A stretch of DNA of 53,929 bases from Clostridia bacterium (GTDB lineage Bacteria > Bacillota > Clostridia > Christensenellales > Borkfalkiaceae), in NCBI GenBank assembly GCA_017415505.1, contig JAFQGG010000017.1:1-53929 (forward strand), given 5' to 3'. Below the pieces are notes generated by a model that searched no databases, had not been told where the DNA came from, and saw nothing but the letters and a program-made list of their open reading frames with translations. Position 1 is the first letter of the stretch. Each line of letters opens with the position of its first letter. This document shows, piece after piece, positions 34,801-43,075 of this stretch. Made by a program: the position numbers and the translations under genes.

Positions 34801-35328
34801 GTTGTCGCTCTTCTTTCTCCAATACACGGAAAGGAGATGCAAAAAGCGTTCGTCTTTCGATTCGTACCCCTCTTCCAACAATTCGTCGAGCGCGGCGTTT
34901 TTCAAAGCGACGCCGTCCGCGTCGTCACCGCCGATTACGCGAAAGCCGTTATCCACGCCCGCCGCGTAGAAATGGGAACGAATGAGCTTGGCGCAAAAGG
35001 AGTGAATCGTGGAAATATCCGCCGTGGGCACTAAATCGAGCTGTTTGCGCAATTCTTTTTTGCGCTCCGTTCCCGTCGCGGGGTCGTTGATCGTCTTTAC
35101 GATCGCCTTGCGCAATTTTTCCTTCATTTGCGAAGCGGCTTTTTTCGTAAAAGTAACGGCAAGAATCTCGTCCACGCCCCGCCCGTCTTGAATCAAGCGG
35201 ATAATTTTTTCAATCATGACCGTCGTTTTACCGCTCCCCGCGGAGGCGGAAACGATCGTTCTACCGCGCGCGTCAATCGCCGCGCGTTGTTCTTTCGTAA
35301 AGGTATCTTTTTTCACGCTCTCTTCCAT
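31861..35328 (-). CDS. addA: ATP-dependent helicase/nuclease subunit A
   Basis: AddA is the UvrD-like motor and nuclease half of the AddAB end-resection enzyme. Of 1155 residues, Walker A SASAGSGKTT is at about 27-36, the DExx box VDEYQDVNPVQ and GDVKQSIYGFRGS are in the first third, and VKVLTMHSSKGLEYPVV and YVALTRAK are the later motifs. The C-terminal RecB-type nuclease has GAIDLLAVGQDCVKIVDYKYSK with the catalytic Asp/Asp/Lys. Length is slightly below B. subtilis AddA. addB lies 3 bp upstream. Confidence 0.97.
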   Translation of the reverse strand: MEESVKKDTFTKEQRAAIDARGRTIVSASAGSGKTTVMIEKIIRLIQDGRGVDEILAVTFTKKAASQMKEKLRKAIVKTINDPATGTERKKELRKQLDLVPTADISTIHSFCAKLIRSHFYAAGVDNGFRVIGGDDADGVALKNAALDELLEEGYESKDERFLHLLSVYWRKKSDNALRRIFLTVYKDLRDRADYREYLARSGEYDEETFRRICADLHKIVTDKCRYYLETVEDERAYFSEVGGEKQLLLCDDIETALNAVLSTRDYFEACALPKPSFTKKSSSKKDPEEKLRHIERLASLKDKVAKIYEKEFSVTGTREEELALFLRSGKTAAALAHYLLIFDEKYESLKTERGVLDYNDLEHKALRLLQNAEIASEVREKYRFVFVDEYQDVNPVQEAIVSMIGGENLFLVGDVKQSIYGFRGSKSKFFVEKQKQFEREGGNSLVMKSNFRSSDAVLDAVNEQFSLAMNMHTCGINYARDAWMQRGGRYALNDGKTQIHFLVEEEKTKTETRGVYSVRAHASAKNTAVSASAKLIKKIIDEERNSTWYDPDEQTRKRVEYSDIAILSRKKQGQIAQTVEALAAAGVPVTAAAAVNICDFSEIKTLIDILSLLDNAEQDIPLCSALLSSMGELTADDLVRIRLAYPKERFFRNACRRYEAEYKDALAKKLKDFYAYFEELRKLSFVLDAGEILTKIIAETHMEARLLSSTNGTACLRRIHRFIEESAAPAPQCIRSFLERLRDLDYKIEYSENGGENSVKVLTMHSSKGLEYPVVILDNLSEHFRGGDHDEVFAEEEYGLAPRAFDEENMIKKNTLLRRLYDYKKAESSIADELNLYYVALTRAKYSLHMIFEKEGVLPDVRYARSFVDFTDFGVWKKYFVEDELFDVPKQERTALAFNPNETLAREIMDAFLWEYPYAGCENLPVKSSATSLLAREENTQTAGAGTPSTLEMTGVYSVKEEIEADGETSVEYGLAYHAFLERFDFSLLFAQDGTPISKEVLGVRVAQAYVEMEENGSVEGLDLVSVEKMTEILSNQAFYALQGMTLYKERQFLVSLPVKDTFAKKEGADGRLKNLEGEEMLFQGAIDLLAVGQDCVKIVDYKYSKKDAKYLREHYSPQLELYKLAVSKIMKIPKKKISCTIVNIYLGFQVDMD

Positions 35329-35331
35329 CGT

Positions 35332-38300
35332 TTACTCCTCCCCGTCGCGAACGCGCTTGGCAATTTTCGCAATCGTCGCCGAATCCACGGCAGGTTCTTT
35401 TCGTTCGCTACACGCGTCGCGGTTGAACCCGCACATACCGCCGTATTTACAATACTTACAACCGTCCTCGTACGGCGTCGCTTCGATATACCCTTCTTTG
35501 AGTTCTTCTACCCCGCCTCTTGCTACGAACACCGAATAATCGAGGAAATCGCGAAACACCTCTTCGGGTAACACGTGACGGTTTCGCGCGTTGCTTTTGA
35601 GGGAAGCCTTAAAAAACTCGCTCGGTTTTTCCTCCGTGAGCGTACGATCTCCGCAAAGCAACGCTTCCTCGTCGCCGTTGAGGAATCCTTTCATTTTGAA
35701 GCGATTCTCGCTACCGTCCGTATACTCGGCGACGGCGGGGAAATAAAACACGCCCGCGGGCACGCGCTCGCCTTTGAGCGCGGACATATACAGTTGCATT
35801 TGCAGTTTTCTGCCCGTATAATACGAGGTGGGCGTTTCGTCGATCGAGCCCGTTTTATAATCGATTACGCGCACGTATTTTTCCGTGCCGTCTATTCTAT
35901 CCACTTTTCCGTGGAAATCTTCCGTTTCCACCTTTTCTTCCAACGCTTCCACGCGGAAATCGGAATAGCAAATTTGGCGGAACGCCGCCACCGCCACCTC
36001 CGCGCCCTCTTTTAAGAGTTTGGAAGCAAAGACCTCGCCCGAAGCCGTATCCGCCTGCGCGGAGTAAATCGGCTTTTCCAAAAGCTTTTTTCCCTCCGAC
36101 AAGGCAAATTCGCGCATTTCTTCTTCCGTCTTTATCTCGTTGGCTTTGCCCAAAGTAATCTCTAAAAGCGCGTGTATAAAATTCCCCGAATCGGTGGACA
36201 TCACGGCGGATTCTTCCCGTTCCTTTAAGCGAAGCCCCTGTTCGGCAAAGTTTTTGAACGGGCAGGAAAAATATTTTTCCAGCGCCGTGGGCGAGATTTT
36301 TCCGCCTCTAAAAAAGAGTTCTTCGCCCCGTTCAACGCATACCTGCCTATTCCCTTCCTGCAAATAATCGTCCGTGCCCTGCACGCTCAATTTATCGAGC
36401 GCGGTATACAAAGAGGAAAAGAACGCGTTTTTATCCACCTTACGGTTTTCGTATTCGCTTTTTTCCGTAAGCAAACGGCGAATGGCGGGCGACGGCGCGC
36501 TACATTCGTACTTAAAGTCTTTTTTAGATAATTTTTTCTTACGCGCGAGCGGTTTTCCGTCCTCCCCGCAAAACGCCGCGTCGATATAACGGAAAATATC
36601 GCTTAACGCGGGTTCGCTACCGTCGGCAGAAAGCGGATAGCTTACGTGCAGTTCGCGAAGGAAGGTGCAAAGATTCAAACAAACGCTCTCCCTGCCCCGA
36701 AGATTGACTTCGGCAACGGTAGGTTCAAGCAACGCTTGCACTTCGGCAAGCCGTGCGATTTCTTTATCCGAAACGATCGCCGCGTCGGTTGCCGCGCGCG
36801 GAACTTCTTCCGTCATGCCGAGCGCGAAAAGGATTCCCACCTTTTCGATACGGCTGTCCGTAATATCCCCCACGAATACGGCGTCCGCCTTTAACGGGAT
36901 CAAGGAAATTTCCGTCGCGTCCAAGCCGTCCTCTAAGACGGCGGAAAATTCCGCAACCGTCATTTCCCGTTTCCCCGTAAGCACTTCCGCTTCGGCAAGC
37001 ACGCCGTCGATCGCGTCGGAAATTTGCGCAAGATACCCCTTTTGCGCCACGTCCGTAAGCTCCTCGCCCAAACTTTTTATTTTTTCTTCCGTTTGAAAAT
37101 CCTGTAAAATCGCCCGAACCGCCTTGCAGTATTCCCGACCGTACGCGCGGGCGCGCACGCCTTTGGTCGCGCAAAGCAAGCGTTCTCTACCGCTTTGCAG
37201 TTTCTTTTCGTCGGGGAACAGCGAGGAAACGAGCTCGCCCGTTTTTATCTCCTTTTTCGCGCCCCCGCGATAGTTGGCGAATTTCAAAAGATAGTTGCGG
37301 TAATCGTCGCTTTCGCCAAAGAAATAATTTTGCGTAAGCGCCTGTACGGACGCGGGGGAAAATTTCTCCTTCACCACGCGGAAACAGTCGAGCAAAAAGC
37401 GGGAAAGCGGGTGCTGTTTGAGCGAACGCTTCTCGTCCACGAAATAGGGAATCCCGTATTCGGTGAGCGCGCGTTTCACCGCGAGCGAATACCCGACGAC
37501 GTCGGGCACGAGCAACGCAAAATCCCGATATTTGAGCGACGGATTTTCCGCAAGCGCACGGCGGATTTGCACGGCGACGTATTCCGCCTCCGCGATTTTA
37601 TCTTGCGCCTCGAAAATGCGAACGCTCTCCGTTTGCATTTTTCTTTTCGCCCCGCTTTCGGGATCGAAAAGACGTTTGCGCAACGCTTCCGCCTCACCGC
37701 CAAGAGGCGTACCCAAATCCCGCTCGGTATACTTGCCGTACTGCGCGCATACTTTTTTGAAAGTTTCGTAAGCGCGACCTAAATACAAATCCTCTTTCCC
37801 GTAGCAAAATATGCCCACGGTATTCTTCGCCGTTTCCAGCGTCGCGCGGATCGTTTGCGCCGCTTGCGCGGTGAAAGAAGTATAGCAAAGAAAGAAGATA
37901 TTATACTCTTTCAAAGACTCGTCCGCGCGGATACGGGCGGGCAGTAGCGAAAGGTATTTGCTTTCGTCCATATACCCTTCCTCTTGCAAAAACGCCTCGT
38001 ACTTTTCGTAGATGAGCGCAAGGTCGGAAATTTTCCGTTTCAGCGAATCCTCCGGCATTTTGGCAAGACTCTCTTTCAAGATATCGGGCGTAATTTCGGA
38101 AGCGGCGAACTGTGCGAGCGTTTCGTAAATACATTTGGCGTTATTGCCAATCCCCGCGCTCGTCGTAAAGCATTGGAGCGCGTTCTCCCGTTGCAAGCGG
38201 GTCATAATTTCCCCCACCGCCATAACCGAGCCTTGCTTGGAAAGTGCCCGTTCGTCCGCTTTCAAAAAACGGGCGAACGTGGAAACGGAAGAAAAGAAAG

Positions 38301-38460
38301 TTCCGCCCGTTTTTGCCACCAACGCGCGTTCTGCAATCAGCGTGAGCCTGTCCTCGCAAAATATTAAATTTTTCCCGCCGAGTTTCTCGTATGCCGACGC
38401 ATACTCCGCCATCGTTTCCATGCACTCGGAAAGGGTGTACGCCGTAAGTACCGTATTCAT
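35332..38460 (-). CDS. addB: ATP-dependent nuclease subunit B
   Basis: AddB is the partner that carries the second nuclease and an iron-sulphur cluster. In 1042 residues the C-terminal nuclease shows GKVDRIDGTEKYVRVIDYKTG. Four cysteines fit the cluster: one in YFSCPFKNFAEQGLRL and three in GCKYCKYGGMCGFNRD. The N-terminus (TLSECMETMAEYASAYEKLG) lacks the Walker A motif seen in B. subtilis AddB, so this subunit is probably not an ATPase. It is 3 bp from addA; promoter sequences lie within the 280-bp divergent gap upstream. Confidence 0.94.
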   Translation of the reverse strand: MNTVLTAYTLSECMETMAEYASAYEKLGGKNLIFCEDRLTLIAERALVAKTGGTFFSSVSTFARFLKADERALSKQGSVMAVGEIMTRLQRENALQCFTTSAGIGNNAKCIYETLAQFAASEITPDILKESLAKMPEDSLKRKISDLALIYEKYEAFLQEEGYMDESKYLSLLPARIRADESLKEYNIFFLCYTSFTAQAAQTIRATLETAKNTVGIFCYGKEDLYLGRAYETFKKVCAQYGKYTERDLGTPLGGEAEALRKRLFDPESGAKRKMQTESVRIFEAQDKIAEAEYVAVQIRRALAENPSLKYRDFALLVPDVVGYSLAVKRALTEYGIPYFVDEKRSLKQHPLSRFLLDCFRVVKEKFSPASVQALTQNYFFGESDDYRNYLLKFANYRGGAKKEIKTGELVSSLFPDEKKLQSGRERLLCATKGVRARAYGREYCKAVRAILQDFQTEEKIKSLGEELTDVAQKGYLAQISDAIDGVLAEAEVLTGKREMTVAEFSAVLEDGLDATEISLIPLKADAVFVGDITDSRIEKVGILFALGMTEEVPRAATDAAIVSDKEIARLAEVQALLEPTVAEVNLRGRESVCLNLCTFLRELHVSYPLSADGSEPALSDIFRYIDAAFCGEDGKPLARKKKLSKKDFKYECSAPSPAIRRLLTEKSEYENRKVDKNAFFSSLYTALDKLSVQGTDDYLQEGNRQVCVERGEELFFRGGKISPTALEKYFSCPFKNFAEQGLRLKEREESAVMSTDSGNFIHALLEITLGKANEIKTEEEMREFALSEGKKLLEKPIYSAQADTASGEVFASKLLKEGAEVAVAAFRQICYSDFRVEALEEKVETEDFHGKVDRIDGTEKYVRVIDYKTGSIDETPTSYYTGRKLQMQLYMSALKGERVPAGVFYFPAVAEYTDGSENRFKMKGFLNGDEEALLCGDRTLTEEKPSEFFKASLKSNARNRHVLPEEVFRDFLDYSVFVARGGVEELKEGYIEATPYEDGCKYCKYGGMCGFNRDACSERKEPAVDSATIAKIAKRVRDGEE

Positions 38461-38492
38461 TCGTACGCCTCCGTTTATTGACGATTTTATTC

Positions 38493-38582
38493 TTAACCAA
38501 AGTATTATAATGACGACGAGCCGAAAAGCGCAAAAAAGACGGCTTTGGGGCTAGCTTAGATTATATTGCTTTGGTTAACCAA
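38493..38582. promoter_or_regulatory. Paired TTGGTTAA elements in the addB/lipoprotein gap
   Basis: TTAACCAAAG (38493-38502) and CTTTGGTTAA (38569-38578) are inverted 10-mers; the second belongs to a 12-bp palindrome TTGGTTAACCAA (38571-38582). The self-complementary ATTATAAT next to the first could be a -10 for either strand. This resembles operator pairs for a dimeric repressor. Confidence 0.4.
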
Positions 38583-38676
38583 TCAAAATCAATTGACCAC
38601 ACTACCATTATAACACATATCGAGGGAAAATTTCAGCTTTTTTTCACAATATTTTTCAAGAAATCTATATTTTGTT

Positions 38677-38705
38677 TTTACAAATTGAAAATTATGTGGT
38701 ATAAT
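38677..38705 (+). promoter_or_regulatory. Promoter of the lipoprotein gene
   Basis: TTTACA (38677-38682), 17 bp, TATAAT (38700-38705), 35 bp before the ATG at 38741. Confidence 0.75.
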
Positions 38706-38740
38706 ATTATGGTAAACGAAGAAAAAAAGGCGGAAACACT

Positions 38741-39754
38741 ATGAAACGCAAAAAAATCTTTTCTATTGCTGCCCTCGTTTTGGGCGCAACCCTCTTTACG
38801 GCGTGTACGAACGTCGATCACAAAGTAACTTTTAGTCAATACTGGAATTACGACGTAAACGTCGCGCCCACGAACGCGGTGGAAGAGCTCACCTACGCAG
38901 TAAGCTTCGAGCAAGGTTCGGGAATTACCGACAACGGGCTTTCCCTTTCCTACTCCAACGGCGTGTACACCACCAAGCTCTCCACGCAAACGGTGGACGA
39001 TAAGGTTTTGTATCACTACGAAACGGAACTCAAAATCAACGTGACCTATCAACTCGGCGAAGAAAAATCGGCGACGCTTGCCGACAGCGTGAAATCGACC
39101 GTGTTGTTCGAGCGTCCCGCTTCTATAAACGAAAAGACCACCCTTCGCCCCCTTTCCTCTCATAAGGAAGTAGTGAGCCATTCCCCCGTCAACGGGGAAA
39201 TTGCCTCCGTGGACGAGGCGTATGCGGAATACGATTATACCGTGGACGTCACCTACGAATTGGACGGCACGGCGGGCAAGGCGGTCGTTACTAACAACCA
39301 AAAGCAAGAGGGCGACGCGCTCTATAAAGACGAAAATACTTTTGAAATCGACACGGAAGACTACGATTATCTTGACAACGAACAGCTTTTGTTTGCGCTT
39401 CGTTGCTTGAATCCTTCGCAGGCTACCGCCGCGAAGTTCCTCGTATACGCGCCCTTCTCTCAAACGGTGCAAACCGTTTCCACCGCGTTCCCCACGAGCG
39501 CGAGCGTAGCGAACTTTAAGGGAATTACGATGGATGGAGAAACGATCGATAGGGATATTTCCTACTATCCCGTAACGATTGAAATTAACGCGACCAACTC
39601 GGGTTCGTCCCACCTTGCGTGGATTGCGAAAACGACGAACGCGAGCGCGAACGCCTACCGCAACGTTATGCTTCGTTACGAAGCGCCCGTTTCGTACAGT
39701 CTTGGAACGCTTATCTACGAATTGAAAACGGCAAAATTCACTTCCAATCAATAA
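38741..39754 (+). CDS. Lipoprotein of unknown function
   Basis: This 337-residue protein opens with MKRKKIFSIAALVLGATLFTAC, a clear lipoprotein signal with the lipidated Cys at about residue 22. The mature part is beta-rich, with repeated strands such as TNAVEELTYAVSFEQG and DYTVDVTYELDGTAGKAVVTN and no recognised fold family. It is likely a surface lipoprotein anchored outside the cytoplasmic membrane. It is monocistronic, from a good promoter to a strong terminator. Confidence 0.8.
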   Translation: MKRKKIFSIAALVLGATLFTACTNVDHKVTFSQYWNYDVNVAPTNAVEELTYAVSFEQGSGITDNGLSLSYSNGVYTTKLSTQTVDDKVLYHYETELKINVTYQLGEEKSATLADSVKSTVLFERPASINEKTTLRPLSSHKEVVSHSPVNGEIASVDEAYAEYDYTVDVTYELDGTAGKAVVTNNQKQEGDALYKDENTFEIDTEDYDYLDNEQLLFALRCLNPSQATAAKFLVYAPFSQTVQTVSTAFPTSASVANFKGITMDGETIDRDISYYPVTIEINATNSGSSHLAWIAKTTNASANAYRNVMLRYEAPVSYSLGTLIYELKTAKFTSNQ

Positions 39755-39768
39755 CCGCAAAAAACGGC

Positions 39769-39803
39769 GGGGAATCGGCAAAACCGATTCCCCGTTTTTT
39801 ATT
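39769..39803. terminator. Bidirectional terminator
   Basis: GGGGAATCGG / CCGATTCCCC, 10-bp stem with a 5-nt A-rich loop, then GTTTTTTATT on the plus strand; an A-rich left flank also serves the converging hydrolase gene. Confidence 0.85.
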
Positions 39804-39812
39804 GTTTATAAA

Positions 39813-40652
39813 TCAAAATTTCTCCGTTACGAACGAGCGGAAAAACTCGGCGCAGTCGTCCACCCAACCGCGGATTCTGTTCAAATCCTGCGCCGGATAG
39901 CAAATCTCTTGATTCGCCACGGACAATCCGTGCGCACCGCTACGGTAAATATGCAATTCGTATTCAATCCCTCGTTTTGCAAGCGCAAGCGCGTAGCGGA
40001 GTGCGTTGTCCGCAGGTACGCCACCGTCGTCCGCCGTCGCCCAAATGAATGCGGGAGGGGTATATTCGGAAACGCCCTCGTCGAGGTTAAGCGTCTTCAA
40101 AAGCTCCGCTTGCGCCTCCTCCGTATATCCGTACAACAAATTGTAATACGACCCCTCGTGTCCGTGTATTCTGGAAATTACGGGATAGGAAAGCCCTACC
40201 GCCGTAGGCTTACAGTCGATTTCCCTGCCGAGCTTTTGCGAAACGGTTTGCCATTCCACGGCAAGATTTCCCGTCAAATGACCGCCCGCCGAAAAGCCGA
40301 TTACAAACACCTCGTTTGCGTTTACGCCCAACTCGTCGGCGTGTTTTTTTACGTAATCCACCGAACAAGCCAATTCAAAAAGCTGTTCGGGATAGCTCGC
40401 GCCGTTTTCTCCTCCGCAAGTATAGTCCAACACGAACGTTTGATACCCACGGGAAAGAAAATCAATTGCCACGGGCTCGCCCTCGCGCCTACTTACCATT
40501 GCGTATCCACCGCCCGGAACGACGATCAGCGCGGGTCTTTTCCAATTCGGGCATTGTTCCTTGCTATCCCAAGGGAACTCTATACCGATCCCCGAAAGCG
40601 TACCGCCTTGCAAGCCGTATTCTTTCTTCAAATCCACCTTAAAGCAATTCAT
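39813..40652 (-). CDS. Alpha/beta hydrolase (BD-FAE-like esterase)
   Basis: A 279-residue esterase/lipase-type hydrolase. ALIVVPGGGYAMVSRREGEPVA holds the oxyanion region, VIGFSAGGHLTGNLA the GxSxGG nucleophile elbow, and SGAHGLSV the catalytic His. There is no signal peptide, so it acts in the cytoplasm. Such enzymes often deacetylate sugars; the substrate is not predictable. The longer frame from 40688 is rejected because the ATG at 40652 has GGAGG upstream. A near-perfect palindrome lies just before it. Confidence 0.88.
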   Translation of the reverse strand: MNCFKVDLKKEYGLQGGTLSGIGIEFPWDSKEQCPNWKRPALIVVPGGGYAMVSRREGEPVAIDFLSRGYQTFVLDYTCGGENGASYPEQLFELACSVDYVKKHADELGVNANEVFVIGFSAGGHLTGNLAVEWQTVSQKLGREIDCKPTAVGLSYPVISRIHGHEGSYYNLLYGYTEEAQAELLKTLNLDEGVSEYTPPAFIWATADDGGVPADNALRYALALAKRGIEYELHIYRSGAHGLSVANQEICYPAQDLNRIRGWVDDCAEFFRSFVTEKF

Positions 40653-40672
40653 TTTTATCCTCCGTTTAATAT

Positions 40673-40704
40673 ATGAACACATTTTCATATGAAAACGTGT
40701 TCAT
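40673..40704. promoter_or_regulatory. 32-bp near-perfect palindrome, operator candidate
   Basis: The arms ATGAACAC and GTGTTCAT surround TTTTCATATGAAAA, with a single mismatched pair. It lies between the lysC stop and the hydrolase start and has no T-tract, so it looks more like a repressor operator than a terminator. Confidence 0.55.
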
Positions 40705-40716
40705 GCGTTTTTTATA

Positions 40717-42033
40717 TCAATTAAAAAATTCGTTGTAGATTGCGCGAATACACCGTTCGCAGTCTTTATTGTCCACGCCGACGATAATATTCATTTCGCT
40801 CGAACCTTGGTCAATCATAATCACGTTGATCCCCGCTTCGGCAAGCGCCTTAAAAAGGCGCGCGGAAGTACCCACGCTGTTTGCCATGCCGTGACCTACC
40901 GTCGCGACGAGCGCGATATTTTCGTGCGTGTATAATCTATCGGGTTTTACCACTTCGCGGAAGTCCTCGATAATCTCTTCCAAAACGCCGTTTTTGAGGT
41001 ATTCGTTATCGATAACCAAGGACATGGTATCGATCCCCGAGGGCAAATGCTCGAAAGAAATTTGCCGTTTTTCGATTACGGAAAGCACCTTACCGACGAA
41101 ACCGACCTCGCTGTTCATCATGGATTTTTCCAAGGAAATAACGGTGAAATCCTTCTTACCCGCCACGCCCGTAACGATATTTTCGCCCACCTTGCGTTTG
41201 TGCGTTTTTACGATATAAGTGCCCGCGTCGTCCGGTCGGAAGGTGTTGCAAATGCGAATGGGAATCCCCGCGCTTCTAACGGGGAAAATCGACTCGCTAT
41301 GTAACACGTTCGCGCCCATATACGAAAGCTCGCGAAGCTCTTGATAGGAAAGTTCGGGAATGTTTTTCGGAGAATTTACGATACGCGGATCGCACGCGTA
41401 AAAACCGCTTACGTCCGTCCAATTCTCATAGAGGGAAACGGACGCGCCCCGCGCTACGATCGAGCCCGTGATATCGCTACCGCCACGGGAGAAGGTTTTG
41501 ATTTTTCCGTCCGCGCCCAAGCCGTAAAAACCGGGTACGACGGCGCGAGGATACCGCGAAAGCACCGCTTTCGCGAGGTCAAAAGTTTCTTCCGACAACA
41601 CGCCGTTCTCGTTGAAACGGATAAACTCGGTGGGATCGACGAAAGGAACGCCAAGCACCGCGGACATAATTTTCGCGGAAAGGTATTCCCCGCGCGACGC
41701 GCAGTAATCCGCGCCCGCGCCGTCAAGCGCGGTCGCGTAAATCTCGTCAAGCTCCGCTTGCATACCCATATCCGTGCCGATTTCCGTTTGTATGCTTAAA
41801 AAGCGCGTGCGAATCTTTCCAAAAATTTCCTCATACGCGTTTTTATCCCCGCTTTCGATTGCCGAAGCGAATTTGTACAGCATATCGGTAACTTTCATAT
41901 CGCCACCGAAGCGTTTGCCGGGGGCGGATACGACGACGTACCGCCGAGAAGGGTCTGCTTCCAATATTTTCGCAACGGATAGAATCACGTTGCCGTCTGC
42001 CATAGACGTACCGCCAAATTTACATACTTTCAT
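40717..42033 (-). CDS. lysC: Aspartate kinase
   Basis: This kinase phosphorylates aspartate, the entry to lysine, threonine and methionine. The kinase domain begins CKFGGTSMADG and contains FSRGGSDITGS. Two C-terminal ACT domains follow from about 290 (VISLEKSMMNSEVGFVGKVLSVI and LVATVGHGMANSVGTSARLFKALAEAGINV). 438 residues match the class with fused regulatory domain. Ribosome site AAAGGAG. It sits 54 bp after the mini-ORF downstream of cdaA; hom is encoded over 20 kb away. Confidence 0.96.
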   Translation of the reverse strand: MKVCKFGGTSMADGNVILSVAKILEADPSRRYVVVSAPGKRFGGDMKVTDMLYKFASAIESGDKNAYEEIFGKIRTRFLSIQTEIGTDMGMQAELDEIYATALDGAGADYCASRGEYLSAKIMSAVLGVPFVDPTEFIRFNENGVLSEETFDLAKAVLSRYPRAVVPGFYGLGADGKIKTFSRGGSDITGSIVARGASVSLYENWTDVSGFYACDPRIVNSPKNIPELSYQELRELSYMGANVLHSESIFPVRSAGIPIRICNTFRPDDAGTYIVKTHKRKVGENIVTGVAGKKDFTVISLEKSMMNSEVGFVGKVLSVIEKRQISFEHLPSGIDTMSLVIDNEYLKNGVLEEIIEDFREVVKPDRLYTHENIALVATVGHGMANSVGTSARLFKALAEAGINVIMIDQGSSEMNIIVGVDNKDCERCIRAIYNEFFN

Positions 42034-42087
42034 TTTTTAGCTCCTTTACGGCGCACTTGCGCCGCCGTATACCATTTTCCCCGCTTA

Positions 42088-42183
42088 TTATACGTTGAGC
42101 AAAACCGTGACGATCAACGCGAGAATCAACGTAATCGCCTTTATCCAAAACTTAGAAACGAACAGATTTTTCAAAAATTTCAT
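42088..42183 (-). CDS. Mini single-pass membrane ORF at the CdaR position
   Basis: A 31-codon ORF (starts MKFLKNLFVSKFWIKA, then a hydrophobic helix to LLNV) begins one base after the cdaA stop. GGAGGG lies about 10 bases upstream, inside the cdaA end. The pattern, short amphipathic start then one transmembrane helix, is the same as the N-terminus of CdaR/YbbR, which normally follows cdaA. The extracytoplasmic YbbR repeats are absent. It is too short for automatic ORF callers; real translation is plausible but unproven. Confidence 0.5.
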   Translation of the reverse strand: MKFLKNLFVSKFWIKAITLILALIVTVLLNV

Positions 42184-42184
42184 A

Positions 42185-43075
42185 TTATCTTATCCCTCCG
42201 CGTTTTTTATCCGTCAAAGGCATTTCTTGCCAATAATAATCCTTTAACGCGTCTACGAGCATATCGTAATCGGCGTAGCGCGTTACGTTGCCCTTCTTTA
42301 CGATAGAAATGATCCCCGTTTCCTCGGAAACGACGAGGGAAATGACGTTCGCCACTTCCGTAATCCCAATCGCCGCGCGGTGGCGCGTACCGTATTCCTT
42401 GGGGTAGCTCGTTTTTTGCGTGAGCGGTAAGAAACACCCCGCCGCTTGAATTTTATGCCCGTGAATAATCATAGCCCCGTCGTGCAAAGGCGCTTTGGGG
42501 AAGAATATCCCTTCGATTAGTTGCGTGGATATTTCCGCGTCGATCTCTACACCGCTTTGCAATACCTGCTTAGGCAAACTCCCTTTGGAAAGCACGATGA
42601 GCGCGCCGACGTTGTTTTTCGACATGTTTTGAAGGGCTTTGATGACGTTGGTAATGCAACGCTCCGTATCCGCCTGCGGGCGCACTTCCGCCGCGCTACC
42701 CGTGAGCTTTTCGCCCGTATCTTTGGCGTTGTGTACGTCCCAAAGGCTCTTTTTCACTTCTACGTTGAACAAAATGAGCATAAACGCCGACACGAGCAAC
42801 ACGTAGAACAGGAAAAACGATTCGTTGAAAATCGTCACCGAAGAATCGACTTCTTGATACACCTTCAATCCGCAACCGATTAAAAGCATTAGCCAATACA
42901 CGATCATCAATTTCGTAGCGTCGTTATCGCGCAATACTTTGGACACGTAAAAAATCAATGCGAAAAGCAGAAAAATTTCCACGCCGTACATGACTTGAAA
43001 ATCGGTGAAAAAAGCCACTATTCTATCTTTCAAAGCCATAAAGCCGTCCGTTGCAGTCAAAAACCGCATACCCAT
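42185..43075 (-). CDS. cdaA: Diadenylate cyclase (c-di-AMP synthase)
   Basis: CdaA makes the second messenger c-di-AMP from two ATP and controls potassium and turgor homeostasis. The protein has three N-terminal membrane segments at about 31-50, 55-75 and 85-105. A DisA_N catalytic domain follows, with FFPKAPLHDGAMII (DGA motif) and YGTRHRAAIGI (RHR motif) and the conserved AAGCFLPL between them. 296 residues is typical. Start has AAGGAGGAGG. In most Firmicutes it is followed by cdaR and glmM; here only a 31-codon ORF and then lysC. Confidence 0.96.
   Translation of the reverse strand: MGMRFLTATDGFMALKDRIVAFFTDFQVMYGVEIFLLFALIFYVSKVLRDNDATKLMIVYWLMLLIGCGLKVYQEVDSSVTIFNESFFLFYVLLVSAFMLILFNVEVKKSLWDVHNAKDTGEKLTGSAAEVRPQADTERCITNVIKALQNMSKNNVGALIVLSKGSLPKQVLQSGVEIDAEISTQLIEGIFFPKAPLHDGAMIIHGHKIQAAGCFLPLTQKTSYPKEYGTRHRAAIGITEVANVISLVVSEETGIISIVKKGNVTRYADYDMLVDALKDYYWQEMPLTDKKRGGIR

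Noticed and set aside
31005-36347. The 16-bp repeat as a classical Chi site
   Set aside because: Known Firmicute Chi sequences are 5-8 bp and very frequent; a 16-mer with three copies does not fit. It is kept only as an unexplained repeat.
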